In this document: positions 7,162 to 14,004 of the stretch, piece after piece | Layout of the letters: every line of letters begins with the position of its first letter | How positions within the stretch are numbered: the first letter of the stretch is position 1 | DNA from: UBA4582 sp047630175 | GTDB taxonomy: Bacteria; Pseudomonadota; Gammaproteobacteria; Pseudomonadales; Azotimanducaceae | DNA length: 15,096 bases | Reading direction: 5' to 3' | Assembly (NCBI GenBank): GCA_047630175.1 | Contig: JBLHVI010000079.1 | Span: forward strand, 1-15,096 | Translations under genes and position numbers: made by a program | The notes under the pieces: generated by a model | What the model was told of the DNA's origin: nothing | Databases searched by the model: none | Seen by the model: the letters and a program-made list of their open reading frames with translations, nothing else

Positions 7162-8061
7162 ATGACAACGATTGGATTTATTGGGTTAGGGAATATGGGC
7201 GGGCCCATGGCAGCTAATTTAATGCAAGCAGGACATGCCGTGAAGGTGTTTGATTTGGTCCCTGCGGCGCTGGAAAATCTCGCCAGCCAAGGGGCTGTGG
7301 CCTGTGTCAATGCTCTGGAGGCCACCGTGGATGTTGATGTGCTAATCTCTATGTTGCCAGCATCGATACATGTCGAGACTTTGTATCTTGGTGAGAAAGG
7401 CATATTGCCGCACATTGCCGCGTCGACGCTGGTGATTGATTGCAGCACGATTGCGCCGTCTTCTGCTCAAAAAGTCTCAGCGGCGGCGCTTGAGCGCGGT
7501 GTTGAGATGTTAGATGCGCCGGTGTCCGGTGGGGTGGGTGGTGCCGTGGGTGGTACGTTAACGTTCATTGTCGGCGGTACTGTAGAAGGCTTAGCACGGG
7601 CTCAGCCCCTGTTTGAAGTGATGGGTAAGAATATATTTCACGCGGGTGCGGCAGGCGCCGGGCAAGTCGCAAAAATTTGCAACAATATGTTGCTATCAGT
7701 GTTGATGACGGGGACGGCTGAGGCGCTGCAGTTAGGGGTCGACAATGGACTTGACCCGGCGGTACTGTCAGAGATTATGCGTAAGAGTTCCGGCGGTAAT
7801 TGGGCGCTGGAGGTCTACAATCCTTATCCCGGCGTGATGCCGGGAGTGCCCGCATCAAAGGAATATGAAGGCGGGTTTTTGGTGGATTTGATGATTAAAG
7901 ACTTGGGTCTGGCGATGGAGGCTGCGCTAGAGAGGGGCGCAGCGATACCCATGGGATCATTGGCGCGTAACTTATATGTCAGCCATAGCAAAGAAGGCTT
8001 TGGGCGAAAGGACTTCTCCAGCATTCAGACCGTTTTTAATAAAGTCCCGTCGAGTGATTAG
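7162..8061 (+). CDS. mmsB: 3-hydroxyisobutyrate dehydrogenase
   Basis: MmsB oxidises 3-hydroxyisobutyrate to methylmalonate semialdehyde, the substrate of MmsA at the front of the operon. The 299-residue length fits. The N-terminal Rossmann signature is GFIGLGNMGGPMAANL (5-20), followed by D31 at the end of the second strand (KVFDLV), indicating NAD preference. The substrate-binding motif is DAPVSGGVGGAVGGTL (118-133), and the catalytic Lys lies in GAGQVAKICNN (K171). The C-domain has MIKDLGLAMEAA and PMGSLARNLY. AGGAG sits 6 bases before the ATG. The gene follows the hydrolase after 64 bases that hold the 16-bp repeats. It ends 54 bases before the convergent HDOD gene. Confidence 0.96.
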   Translation: MTTIGFIGLGNMGGPMAANLMQAGHAVKVFDLVPAALENLASQGAVACVNALEATVDVDVLISMLPASIHVETLYLGEKGILPHIAASTLVIDCSTIAPSSAQKVSAAALERGVEMLDAPVSGGVGGAVGGTLTFIVGGTVEGLARAQPLFEVMGKNIFHAGAAGAGQVAKICNNMLLSVLMTGTAEALQLGVDNGLDPAVLSEIMRKSSGGNWALEVYNPYPGVMPGVPASKEYEGGFLVDLMIKDLGLAMEAALERGAAIPMGSLARNLYVSHSKEGFGRKDFSSIQTVFNKVPSSD

Positions 8062-8115
8062 CATTGGATAGATAATCAATAGACGATTCGCCGGCGTTCA
8101 GCAGCACGCCTTCCA

Positions 8116-8943
8116 TCATGTAAGGGCTGCCCTCGCGGCGCTGATATCCCTGAGTAGTTCGCTGTCATCTGCCTCGATAAGGTCGATGTTAATCCCCAAG
8201 TTTTCAAAGGCGTGAATTTTTGACCAGTCCATTTTTGCGTAAGGATGATCGGTGCGACTGTAAGTATGTAGATTGGCGACCATAACCACATCGACATAGT
8301 CGGCTTTGGGTACAACCCGCGTGAATTGGCGACACTGCGCGGGCACGTCAAGCAACTCCGGGGGAAACTCCCAAGCCTTCAAGATCATGCGCCCCAGGTC
8401 GGGGTGCAATTCCTCGCAGACCTTGTCGATTAACGCGCCATCCCAATCATGATCATCTGCCCAAGTGAGGATCGGCAGCTTGCCAATCTCATGCACCAAG
8501 CCCCCCAAGGTTGCTTGGTCAGGGCTGAGTTTTGTGAAATGACGACACAACACGTGTGACAAGCTAGCCACTTCGGTGCTGTGTTCCCAGGTTTGGCGTA
8601 GACGATCATCAACGGCCTCGGAAGTTGCCTGGAACAATTGTTCCATAGCAATACCAATGGCTAAATTGCTTGCATAATTAATGCCCATACGACTGATCGC
8701 CATCTGCAGGTCGTCTACAGTCTGTAGGCCCCGTACCAGAGGGCTGTTGGCCACCCTAATAATTCGCGCCGTGAGTGCCGCATCATTGCCGATGATCGTT
8801 GCTATGCTTTTAGCATCAACGTTTTCGTTGTTGGCCTCTTCCCTCAGTCGGATGGCGACCTCGGGCATGGTCGGCAGCATGAGTTCGTCGTTATTTATCG
8901 CCTCGAGAATTTCGTCGCGTATAGCTTCAATCTTTGGATGCAT
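8116..8943 (-). CDS. HDOD domain signalling protein
   Basis: The 275-residue protein is essentially one HDOD domain (about 15-215) with a short C-terminal part. Recognisable landmarks are LPTMPEVAIRLREE near the start, then IIGNDAALTARIIRVANSP (50-68), AISRMGINYASNLA (82-95), WEHST (119-123) and LGGLVHEIGKLPIL (146-159). The canonical HD pair of phosphohydrolases is replaced by H151-E152. This agrees with HDOD proteins being non-catalytic relatives that act as protein-binding or regulatory modules, often in c-di-GMP, chemotaxis or stress circuits. No receiver, GGDEF or EAL domain is attached. A sigma-70-like promoter lies upstream (8995-9022); no strong ribosome site is seen. It is downstream of ygfZ on the same strand with a 132-base gap, and converges with mmsB. 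The partner is unknown. Confidence 0.88.
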   Translation of the reverse strand: MHPKIEAIRDEILEAINNDELMLPTMPEVAIRLREEANNENVDAKSIATIIGNDAALTARIIRVANSPLVRGLQTVDDLQMAISRMGINYASNLAIGIAMEQLFQATSEAVDDRLRQTWEHSTEVASLSHVLCRHFTKLSPDQATLGGLVHEIGKLPILTWADDHDWDGALIDKVCEELHPDLGRMILKAWEFPPELLDVPAQCRQFTRVVPKADYVDVVMVANLHTYSRTDHPYAKMDWSKIHAFENLGINIDLIEADDSELLRDISAARAALT

Positions 8944-8994
8944 AGGGTTTATGGCTGCCCGGGTCTGGAAGGTGGGAAAAATAGCGCTCCATTA

Positions 8995-9022
8995 GTTATA
9001 GCTTACAGGCAGGATTGTTCAA
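8995..9022 (-). promoter_or_regulatory. Candidate sigma-70 promoter for the HDOD gene
   Basis: Read on the minus strand, TTGAAC (9017-9022) and TATAAC (8995-9000) are separated by 16 bases. This leaves about 45 bases of leader before the ATG at 8943. The -10 has 5 of 6 consensus bases and the -35 has 4 of 6. It implies the HDOD gene can be transcribed independently of ygfZ. Confidence 0.42.
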
Positions 9023-9075
9023 GACACGATGATGAAGTCCTTTTAAAGGCAGTGCCCCGAAGACCAGTTTGATAG

Positions 9076-9876
9076 TTAGCTGACGGGGGAAAGGGCCAGT
9101 TTTTCGCCGCTGCTGAGTTGAAACGTGGTGTCCGTGCCGGCGATCGAGGTAACCGCTAAAAACTCTTGGCCGACACTTGCAACGATTTTGCCCAGTGTTG
9201 AGCCTGTTGCAGAGATAATGAGGTCCCCGGGTTTTACCTGATGCGTCGCTTGGCCACGGTGCAGTTTTCGCTTGAGTTGACCACGGTATTGCATGCGAGC
9301 AACAATTTCTTGCCCCAAATAGCAGCCTTTCTTAAAGCTAATGCCGTCAAAATTCTGCAGATTGAGCATTTGCGGAATATATTCTTCAACGCTCGTAATA
9401 TCTAGCCACACAAGGCCAGCCGCAAGTTCTGCCTGGTGCCAGGCATTTAGCTGGGTCTGGTCTGGGGTTATGGAAGGGCTCTGAGTCGACCAGCACTCTT
9501 GGCGCTCACCTGCGGTATCAATGGCCACCATGAGGGCTCCCTCAGGCACATCAAAAGCGCCTGTGTGGCCATAGCAATGATAGGATGTTGATTCATCAAT
9601 CAACTCGGCCTTGGAAAAAACGATATATTTTTTCAGAAAAGCAATAGTGGGTGCGACCAAGCTGTGATGCATGCGCAGCAAAAAACCGGCTTCGATAGCT
9701 GCGATTCGGTAGTTGGCCAGCATGCGCCCTTGAATATTGCAGGTCGCGCCGATACCCGGGCTACCGGGCGTTACGGTGGCAAGATCACAGGTGCTATAAC
9801 CCTGTAGGAATTTCAAAGCATCGCGGCCAGTAATTGCCAAGAAGCCAAACTCAGGTAAGTGGATTACATTTTTCAT
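9076..9876 (-). CDS. ygfZ: YgfZ, folate-dependent Fe-S cluster / tRNA modification protein
   Basis: YgfZ proteins resemble the T-protein (GcvT), bind folate and support Fe-S enzymes such as the tRNA methylthiotransferase MiaB. The family signature is clear as KGCYLGQEIVARMQYRGQ (183-200), including the conserved Cys (C185). The N-terminus, LAITGRDALKFLQGYSTCDL with GATCNIQGRMLANYRI, is the usual GcvT-like start. At 266 residues it is shorter than the E. coli protein (about 326), within the range of compact family members. The start ATG (9874-9876) is followed directly by MKNVIHLPEFGFLAITG. The gene diverges from sdhE across 84 bases. This layout recalls Pseudomonas, where ygfZ and sdhE lie next to nadB and algU. 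Confidence 0.93.
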   Translation of the reverse strand: MKNVIHLPEFGFLAITGRDALKFLQGYSTCDLATVTPGSPGIGATCNIQGRMLANYRIAAIEAGFLLRMHHSLVAPTIAFLKKYIVFSKAELIDESTSYHCYGHTGAFDVPEGALMVAIDTAGERQECWSTQSPSITPDQTQLNAWHQAELAAGLVWLDITSVEEYIPQMLNLQNFDGISFKKGCYLGQEIVARMQYRGQLKRKLHRGQATHQVKPGDLIISATGSTLGKIVASVGQEFLAVTSIAGTDTTFQLSSGEKLALSPVS

Positions 9877-9911
9877 GGCATCTATTCTACATCCTTGCCC
9901 GTAACAAGCGG

Positions 9912-9917
9912 TATAAT
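9912..9917 (+). promoter_or_regulatory. Candidate -10 box for sdhE-ygfX
   Basis: A perfect TATAAT lies 43 bases before the sdhE ATG in the ygfZ/sdhE divergent gap. No good -35 is found at 16-18 bases spacing, so the promoter call is weak. Confidence 0.28.
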
Positions 9918-9960
9918 TTTACTAACCCCGCCCTTATTAAACTCATCGAAACCTAAAACT

Positions 9961-10230
9961 ATGGCAGAAAATCTAGAACTTAACCGTATGCGCTGGCGCA
10001 GTCGACGTGGCATGTTGGAACTCGACCTGCTGCTACTGCCATTTTTTGATGAGATGTATCTCAGCGTTGATACTGAAAAACAGCTTAGCTTTCAAAAGCT
10101 GCTGGAGCAAGATGACCCCGATTTGCTTGAGTGGTTTAGCCAGAAGTCTCGGCCTGATGATGCAGGTATGGCGGCGCTGGTTGATTTTATGCTCGCCAGA
10201 GTCCAGCCGCCCGCAAATCCCGACGCCTAG
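9961..10230 (+). CDS. sdhE: SdhE, FAD assembly factor for succinate dehydrogenase
   Basis: SdhE (YgfY/CptB) promotes covalent attachment of FAD to SdhA and FrdA. The 89-residue length is typical. The essential RGxxE motif is intact as R16-G17-M-L-E20 within RWRSRRGMLELDLLLLPF. The C-terminal half shows the usual FQKLLEQDDPDLLEWF helix. The start was set at ATG 9961 because the family begins just before this motif. The frame is open back to 9859, but the extra residues would overlap ygfZ and have no family match. The next gene, ygfX, starts 7 bases after the stop, forming a two-gene unit. SdhE has also been described as the partner of YgfX in a proposed type IV toxin-antitoxin pair; its flavinylation role is the better established one. 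Confidence 0.95.
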   Translation: MAENLELNRMRWRSRRGMLELDLLLLPFFDEMYLSVDTEKQLSFQKLLEQDDPDLLEWFSQKSRPDDAGMAALVDFMLARVQPPANPDA

Positions 10231-10237
10231 CCTTGGC

Positions 10238-10687
10238 ATGCCCTCGCCGTTGGAAACCCAGCAGTTACTGATTCGCTGTTGCTCGTCGTGGTGGTATTGC
10301 GGCCTCACCACTGGACTTCATCTGGCAGCAATATTGGGCTTAAGCCTGTCGGGCTTGTCTCGCTATTGGGTTCTTGCCGGTGGCTGCGCGCTGCTCGTAT
10401 CTTGGGGCGCAAATTTATGGTCTGAGGGTCTGCGTCGAACGGCAGGCGCAATCATTGAGCTGCAATTGACAGACACGGGCTGGCAATTGAGGTTGCGTTC
10501 AGGGGAGCGACTGGCAGTGGATTTGTTCCCTGAGGTGGTGCTGCTACCTTGGCTCGTAGTGTTGCGCTTCAAAAGCTGCGAACTAAGGCCAAGGCGCCTA
10601 GCGTTAGCGCTGTTCCCCGACAGCGTTGCAGGACAGGGGTTGCGTCATCTGCGTGCGTTACTGAGGGTTTACAGCCCTCAACCATAG
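10238..10687 (+). CDS. ygfX: YgfX/CptA-like inner membrane protein
   Basis: The 149-residue protein has the YgfX layout. A short N-terminus is followed by two membrane helices at about 18-37 (WWYCGLTTGLHLAAILGLSL) and 41-60 (SRYWVLAGGCALLVSWGANL), then a soluble C-terminal domain. The end, RRLALALFPDSVAGQGLRHLRALLR, matches the family's 'R..LVLLPD....D..R.LRV.LR' tail. YgfX (CptA) sits in the membrane next to sdhE in many gammaproteobacteria; in E. coli it has been described as a toxin affecting MreB and FtsZ, countered by YgfY/SdhE. ATG 10238 was chosen because it lies 7 bases after the sdhE stop and gives family-like length. The frame is open further upstream, but only inside sdhE. No clear ribosome site is present, so coupling to sdhE is likely. 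Its 3' end overlaps the convergent nadB by 10 bases. Confidence 0.82.
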   Translation: MPSPLETQQLLIRCCSSWWYCGLTTGLHLAAILGLSLSGLSRYWVLAGGCALLVSWGANLWSEGLRRTAGAIIELQLTDTGWQLRLRSGERLAVDLFPEVVLLPWLVVLRFKSCELRPRRLALALFPDSVAGQGLRHLRALLRVYSPQP

Positions 10688-12285
10688 TTCGGTGGAATCA
10701 AAATAGTGTCTCTCTGGGTTGACTGCAGCGCCGGATAATCGAGGGTATAGTGCAGCCCGCGACTTTCCTTGCGTTGAATTGCGGACTGTATTATCAGGTC
10801 GGCCACTGTGATTAGGTTGCGCAGTTCTAACAAGTCGTTACTGATTTTATAGTTGCTGTAATATTCGCCGACTTCTTGGTCGAGCAGGCGCACCCGACGA
10901 CGGGCGCGCTGCAGTCTTTTGTCAGTTCGCACGATGCCAACATAGTCCCACATGAATCGTCTCAGCTCGTCCCAGTTGTGTGCGATCACAACATCTTCAT
11001 CAGAATCGGTGACCTGAGAATCATCCCAAGCAGGAATCGTCAGGCGTGAAGAAGTGCCCGCTTCTTGCTGCTGAATATGTTCGGCCGCCGCGCCGGCAAA
11101 TACCATGCACTCCAGCAAAGAATTACTAGCCATGCGATTGGCGCCATGTAAGCCGGTAAAGCTTGCTTCGCCGACGGCATATAAATTGGGTATGTCCGTG
11201 GCTCCATGAATATCTGTTTTGATTCCCCCGCATGTGTAATGGGCGGCGGGCACAACGGGAATGGGCTGCTGCGTGATGTCTATGCCTAATTCAAGGCACC
11301 GGGCGTAGATGGTTGGGAAGTGTGCTGTGATAAAGTCTTTGCCCTTGTGGGTAATATCTAGATACACGCAATCGCAACCTAGCCGTTTCATTTCGTGGTC
11401 GATAGCTCTGGCGACGATGTCTCTAGGCGCCAGTTCCTCGCGCTCGTCAAAGTCCTGCATAAAGCGCGTGCCATCTTCCAGCACTAGACGGGCTCCCTCG
11501 CCACGCAGGGCCTCGCTGATGAGGAAGGATTTCGCTAGAGGGTGGTATAGGCAGGTCGGATGGAACTGATTGAATTCCATGTTGCCAACTCGACAGCCGG
11601 CTCGCCATGCCATTGCTATGCCGTCTCCGGAGGCTGTATCAGGGTTGCTTGTGTAGAGGTAGACTTTGCTAGCACCGCCGGTTGCTAGTACCACGAAGCG
11701 GGCCTGAAATATCTCGACTTCTTGGGTCTCAAGATTTAGCACGTAAGCGCCGATACACTGCTTGCCCGGTTGGCCGATCATGTCAGCCGTAATTAAGTCC
11801 ACCGCGGCATAGCGTTCGAATAAGGTGATGTTTGTTTGCTCACGCACTTGCGTTGCCAAGGTGTTACCAATTTCCCAGCCTGTCGCGTCAGCTGCATGAA
11901 TGACGCGTCGATGACTGTGGCCTCCCTCTTGCGTCAGGTGGAACTCCTGCCGACCGTTGAGCTGTGTCTCGACGTCGAACTTAACGCCCAGGTCGACTAG
12001 CCATTGAATGACGGCTGGGCTTTGCTCAACCGTATACTTCACTACATCTTCATGGCACAAGCCGGCGCCGGCCACTAACGTGTCCTGAATGTGCGAATCG
12101 ACGCTGTCATACTCGTCAAGGACCGCCGCTACGCCGCCTTGGGCGTAGTATGTAGAGCCTTCGCTCGAGACATCTTTGCAGAGCAGCGCTACTTGATAAG
12201 TTTGACTCAGCTTTAGCGCTAAGGTCATGCCTGCTGCGCCGCCACCGATTATTAGGACATCATGCTGATGAGATTTAGCACTCAA
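10678..12285 (-). CDS. nadB: L-aspartate oxidase
   Basis: NadB oxidises L-aspartate to iminoaspartate, which NadA condenses with DHAP to quinolinate in de novo NAD synthesis. The 535-residue protein has the FAD-binding start DVLIIGGGAAGMTLAL (9-24), then STYYAQGGVAAV (44-55), EGGHSHRRVIH (120-130), HPTCLYHP, and the active-site Arg region APRDIVARAID. The FAD-binding C-terminal motif GEASFTGLHGANRMASNSLLE includes the Ser-Asn-Ser signature of the fumarate reductase/succinate dehydrogenase flavoprotein superfamily. The start is TTG (12283-12285), with AAGG about 9 bases upstream on the coding strand; no in-frame ATG precedes the dinucleotide fold, so TTG is needed to keep it. Together with rpoE facing the other way, this is the Pseudomonas-like nadB/algU layout. 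A 16-base palindrome upstream may be an operator. Confidence 0.96.
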   Translation of the reverse strand: MSAKSHQHDVLIIGGGAAGMTLALKLSQTYQVALLCKDVSSEGSTYYAQGGVAAVLDEYDSVDSHIQDTLVAGAGLCHEDVVKYTVEQSPAVIQWLVDLGVKFDVETQLNGRQEFHLTQEGGHSHRRVIHAADATGWEIGNTLATQVREQTNITLFERYAAVDLITADMIGQPGKQCIGAYVLNLETQEVEIFQARFVVLATGGASKVYLYTSNPDTASGDGIAMAWRAGCRVGNMEFNQFHPTCLYHPLAKSFLISEALRGEGARLVLEDGTRFMQDFDEREELAPRDIVARAIDHEMKRLGCDCVYLDITHKGKDFITAHFPTIYARCLELGIDITQQPIPVVPAAHYTCGGIKTDIHGATDIPNLYAVGEASFTGLHGANRMASNSLLECMVFAGAAAEHIQQQEAGTSSRLTIPAWDDSQVTDSDEDVVIAHNWDELRRFMWDYVGIVRTDKRLQRARRRVRLLDQEVGEYYSNYKISNDLLELRNLITVADLIIQSAIQRKESRGLHYTLDYPALQSTQRDTILIPPNYG

Positions 12286-12357
12286 TATCGTCTACCTTTT
12301 GTGTTCATAAAATTCCGGCCTTTTGCTCGCGCATCAGGTAGTGGCATATTATTTACC

Positions 12358-12373
12358 GAGATACGCCTATCTC
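12358..12373. repeat. 16-base inverted repeat upstream of nadB, possible operator
   Basis: GAGATA-CGCC-TATCTC is a perfect 6-4-6 inverted repeat 73 bases upstream of the nadB start codon. Its size and place suit a dimeric repressor site, but I cannot match it to a known NAD regulator site (NrtR, NadQ or NadR), so the role is inferred. Confidence 0.4.
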
Positions 12374-12517
12374 TACCTGTCAGATGTTAACATTCGTAAT
12401 TTCGATTGCATATTTCTGTTAGGTAACAGATTTGAAAGACGCACAGACGTCTACAGTGCAAGGCCCATGCGGGTCTGAAGAGATAAAGTCCTAATTTTAA
12501 AGAATAGGTTGGTAGAG

Positions 12518-12545
12518 CGAACTTATGCAGAAGACTGGTGTCTAT
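12518..12545 (+). promoter_or_regulatory. Sigma-E-dependent promoter of rpoE (autoregulation)
   Basis: CGAACTT (12518-12524) matches the sigma-E -35 GGAACTT at 6 of 7 bases. After a 16-base spacer, TCTAT (12541-12545) matches the -10 TCTRA at 4 of 5. Spacing fits known sigma-E/AlgU promoters. It lies 53 bases ahead of GTG 12598, so a short leader is expected. rpoE/algU autoactivation through such a promoter is well established in relatives. Confidence 0.65.
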
Positions 12546-12587
12546 ATGATATGAGTCGTTCGCTGGCCGTGAATTCAAAGCCGTGAC

Positions 12588-12592
12588 GGGAG
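12588..12592 (+). promoter_or_regulatory. Ribosome binding site deciding the rpoE start
   Basis: GGGAG ends 5 bases before GTG 12598. The in-frame GTG at 12583 lies upstream of this site and lacks a comparable one. Confidence 0.5.
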
Positions 12593-12597
12593 CGCCG

Positions 12598-13173
12598 GTG
12601 AAACCTCAAGTAGAGACAGATCGGCAGCTGGTCGAAAGAGTTCAGCGTGGTGATAAGAGAGCCTATGACCTATTGGTGCTGAAGTATCAGCATCGTATCG
12701 TAGGGCTTGTTAGTCGCTATATGAGAGACCAAGACGAGGTTCTCGACGTAACACAAGAGGCGTTTATTAAGGCCTACCGGGCGTTGCCAGGCTTTCGAGG
12801 AGAAAGCGCGTTTTATACCTGGCTTTACAGGATAGCGATAAATACCGCTAAAAATTACTTGGTCTCTCGCTCAAGGAGGCCGCCGGACACAGATATCGAT
12901 GTTGATCAAGGCGATTCGCACGAGGGCTCAATTGCGCTGAGCGACATAGAGAATCCAGAAAATCGCCTCGCGGGAGACCAGCTTGAGGCAGTGGTCTACA
13001 AGGCAATTGACGATTTACCGGAGGAACTGAAGGTTGCGGTGACGTTGCGAGAATTCGAAGGGCTCAGTTATGAAGAAATTGCCGGGATTATGGAATGCCC
13101 TGTGGGTACGATTAGGTCAAGAATTTTTCGAGCTCGAGAAGCAATTGAAAAGAAAATAGAGGCGCTCGGCTAG
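12598..13173 (+). CDS. rpoE: RNA polymerase sigma-E factor (RpoE/AlgU)
   Basis: This ECF sigma factor directs the envelope-stress response. From GTG 12598 it has 191 residues, the same length as E. coli RpoE. Region 2 is nearly canonical: RQLVERVQRGDKRAYDLLVLKYQH, then DVTQEAFIKAYRAL, FRGESAFYTWLYRIAINTAKNYL. A variable linker rich in acidic residues follows. Region 4 holds LPEELKVAVTLREFEGLSYEEIA and the helix-turn-helix MECPVGTIRSRIFRAREAI. GTG 12583 would add five residues (MTGAP) with no family counterpart; the GGGAG site favours 12598. rseA and rseB follow in the same direction, the usual arrangement for its antisigma control. Its own promoter appears sigma-E dependent. The gap to rseA is 114 bases, longer than I would expect for this operon. 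Confidence 0.96.
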   Translation: MKPQVETDRQLVERVQRGDKRAYDLLVLKYQHRIVGLVSRYMRDQDEVLDVTQEAFIKAYRALPGFRGESAFYTWLYRIAINTAKNYLVSRSRRPPDTDIDVDQGDSHEGSIALSDIENPENRLAGDQLEAVVYKAIDDLPEELKVAVTLREFEGLSYEEIAGIMECPVGTIRSRIFRAREAIEKKIEALG

Positions 13174-13245
13174 ACCAGAGTAACAATAAAAATAAGAATT
13201 GATATTTGATACTAAAATCAACGATGCAAAACCAAAGCCGTAAAG

Positions 13246-13265
13246 GTTTGCGAAAGTTTGCGAAA
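13246..13265 (+). repeat. Tandem duplication of a 10-mer between rpoE and rseA
   Basis: GTTTGCGAAA occurs twice head to tail (13246-13255 and 13256-13265), ending 22 bases before the rseA start. Probably a small slippage duplication; whether it affects rseA translation is unknown. Confidence 0.75.
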
Positions 13266-13287
13266 AAACCATTTAAGGTGTGAATCT

Positions 13288-13989
13288 GTGACGAACGAAA
13301 TAAATGAGACATTGTCAGCTTGGATCGATGATGAGGCCAGTGAAATAGAGATACACCGGCTGCTCAGGCACTGCGACGCCGATGATTCGGTGCTGCAAAC
13401 CGGCCTAGGGTACCAGCACGCGCGTGCGCTGGCTCACGGTGACGCGGGGCCCAGCCTTGAGCGGCACTTGGCATTGCAGCAGCGTATCAGTGCTGCGATC
13501 GACGCTGACGAGGTCACCCATGCTGACAATCGCGGCCTAGGCAAGCTCAGCAATGTAACAAGGCTATCTTCGAGATTACCCGTTACTGCGTCGAGTTGGG
13601 CCAAACCGGCGGGCGGGCTGGCGCTCGCGGCATCGTTGGTTGTGGCGGTATTTTTAGGGCTGCAGCCCGGTCAGGTTGATACGCTTGAATCAGCGGCTAG
13701 CAGTCCCGCAAGCGCTATAACGGGACCTGTTAGTGCGCAGACGGTCGGTACTCAATCTGGTCAGTCTGCTTTGCAGGAAGGTTCAGGTGTCAATTATGGC
13801 GGTAACCCCGTCTATCAATTCGACAAGCAGCTGGCAAATGACCAGACTGATCTTAAGGCCCTTGACGAGGACAAGCAGCGGCAATTGCGTGCCTATCTTC
13901 GCCAGCATGACCAGATGGCGCGAATGAACCCCAATGCACGTACCGTCATTTATGATGTGCCCGAGGGCACTGAATCGCGGAAGAAATAA
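13288..13989 (+). CDS. rseA: Sigma-E anti-sigma factor RseA/MucA
   Basis: RseA is an inner-membrane protein whose cytoplasmic N-domain holds RpoE and whose periplasmic C-domain is cut by DegS/RseP-type proteases under stress. The 233-residue protein starts MTNEINETLSAWIDDEASEIE, matching the RseA_N pattern 'LSALMDGE..E.E'. One membrane helix spans about 107-125 (KPAGGLALAASLVVAVFLGL), followed by a Ser/Thr/Gln-rich periplasmic part and a C-terminal segment with LRAYLRQHDQMARMNP, as in the RseA C-terminal domain. GTG 13288 was chosen because AAGG (13275-13278) lies 9 bases upstream and the N-terminus aligns. A TTG at 13258 is in frame but has no support. The partners rpoE and rseB flank it. 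Identity is firm from context plus layout; overall residue conservation is low, as is usual for this family. Confidence 0.92.
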   Translation: MTNEINETLSAWIDDEASEIEIHRLLRHCDADDSVLQTGLGYQHARALAHGDAGPSLERHLALQQRISAAIDADEVTHADNRGLGKLSNVTRLSSRLPVTASSWAKPAGGLALAASLVVAVFLGLQPGQVDTLESAASSPASAITGPVSAQTVGTQSGQSALQEGSGVNYGGNPVYQFDKQLANDQTDLKALDEDKQRQLRAYLRQHDQMARMNPNARTVIYDVPEGTESRKK

Positions 13990-14004
13990 GGTAGATCGAA
14001 GACC

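Larger units (their letters stand above)
12286..12597. other. Divergent nadB / rpoE control region
   Basis: This 312-base gap has no credible gene; the open frame on the minus strand at 12387-12578 matches nothing I know. It should hold the nadB promoter and the rpoE promoters. Visible elements are the palindrome at 12358-12373, an 8-base palindrome AGACGTCT (12445-12452) and the sigma-E-type promoter at 12518-12545. On the minus strand, CTGACA (12378-12383) could be a nadB -35, but no well-spaced -10 follows. Confidence 0.6.

Noticed and set aside
8093..8110. Hairpin GGCGT/ACGCC between mmsB and the HDOD gene as a bidirectional terminator
   Set aside because: Only a 5-bp stem with an 8-base loop and no T-run on either side.
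9859..9960. N-terminal extension of sdhE to 9859
   Set aside because: It would overlap the start of ygfZ, and the extra residues do not match SdhE proteins; ATG 9961 gives the family length.
12387..12578. Minus-strand frame of 63 codons in the nadB-rpoE gap
   Set aside because: It covers the predicted rpoE control region, has no recognisable domain and is Cys-rich in a random-looking way.
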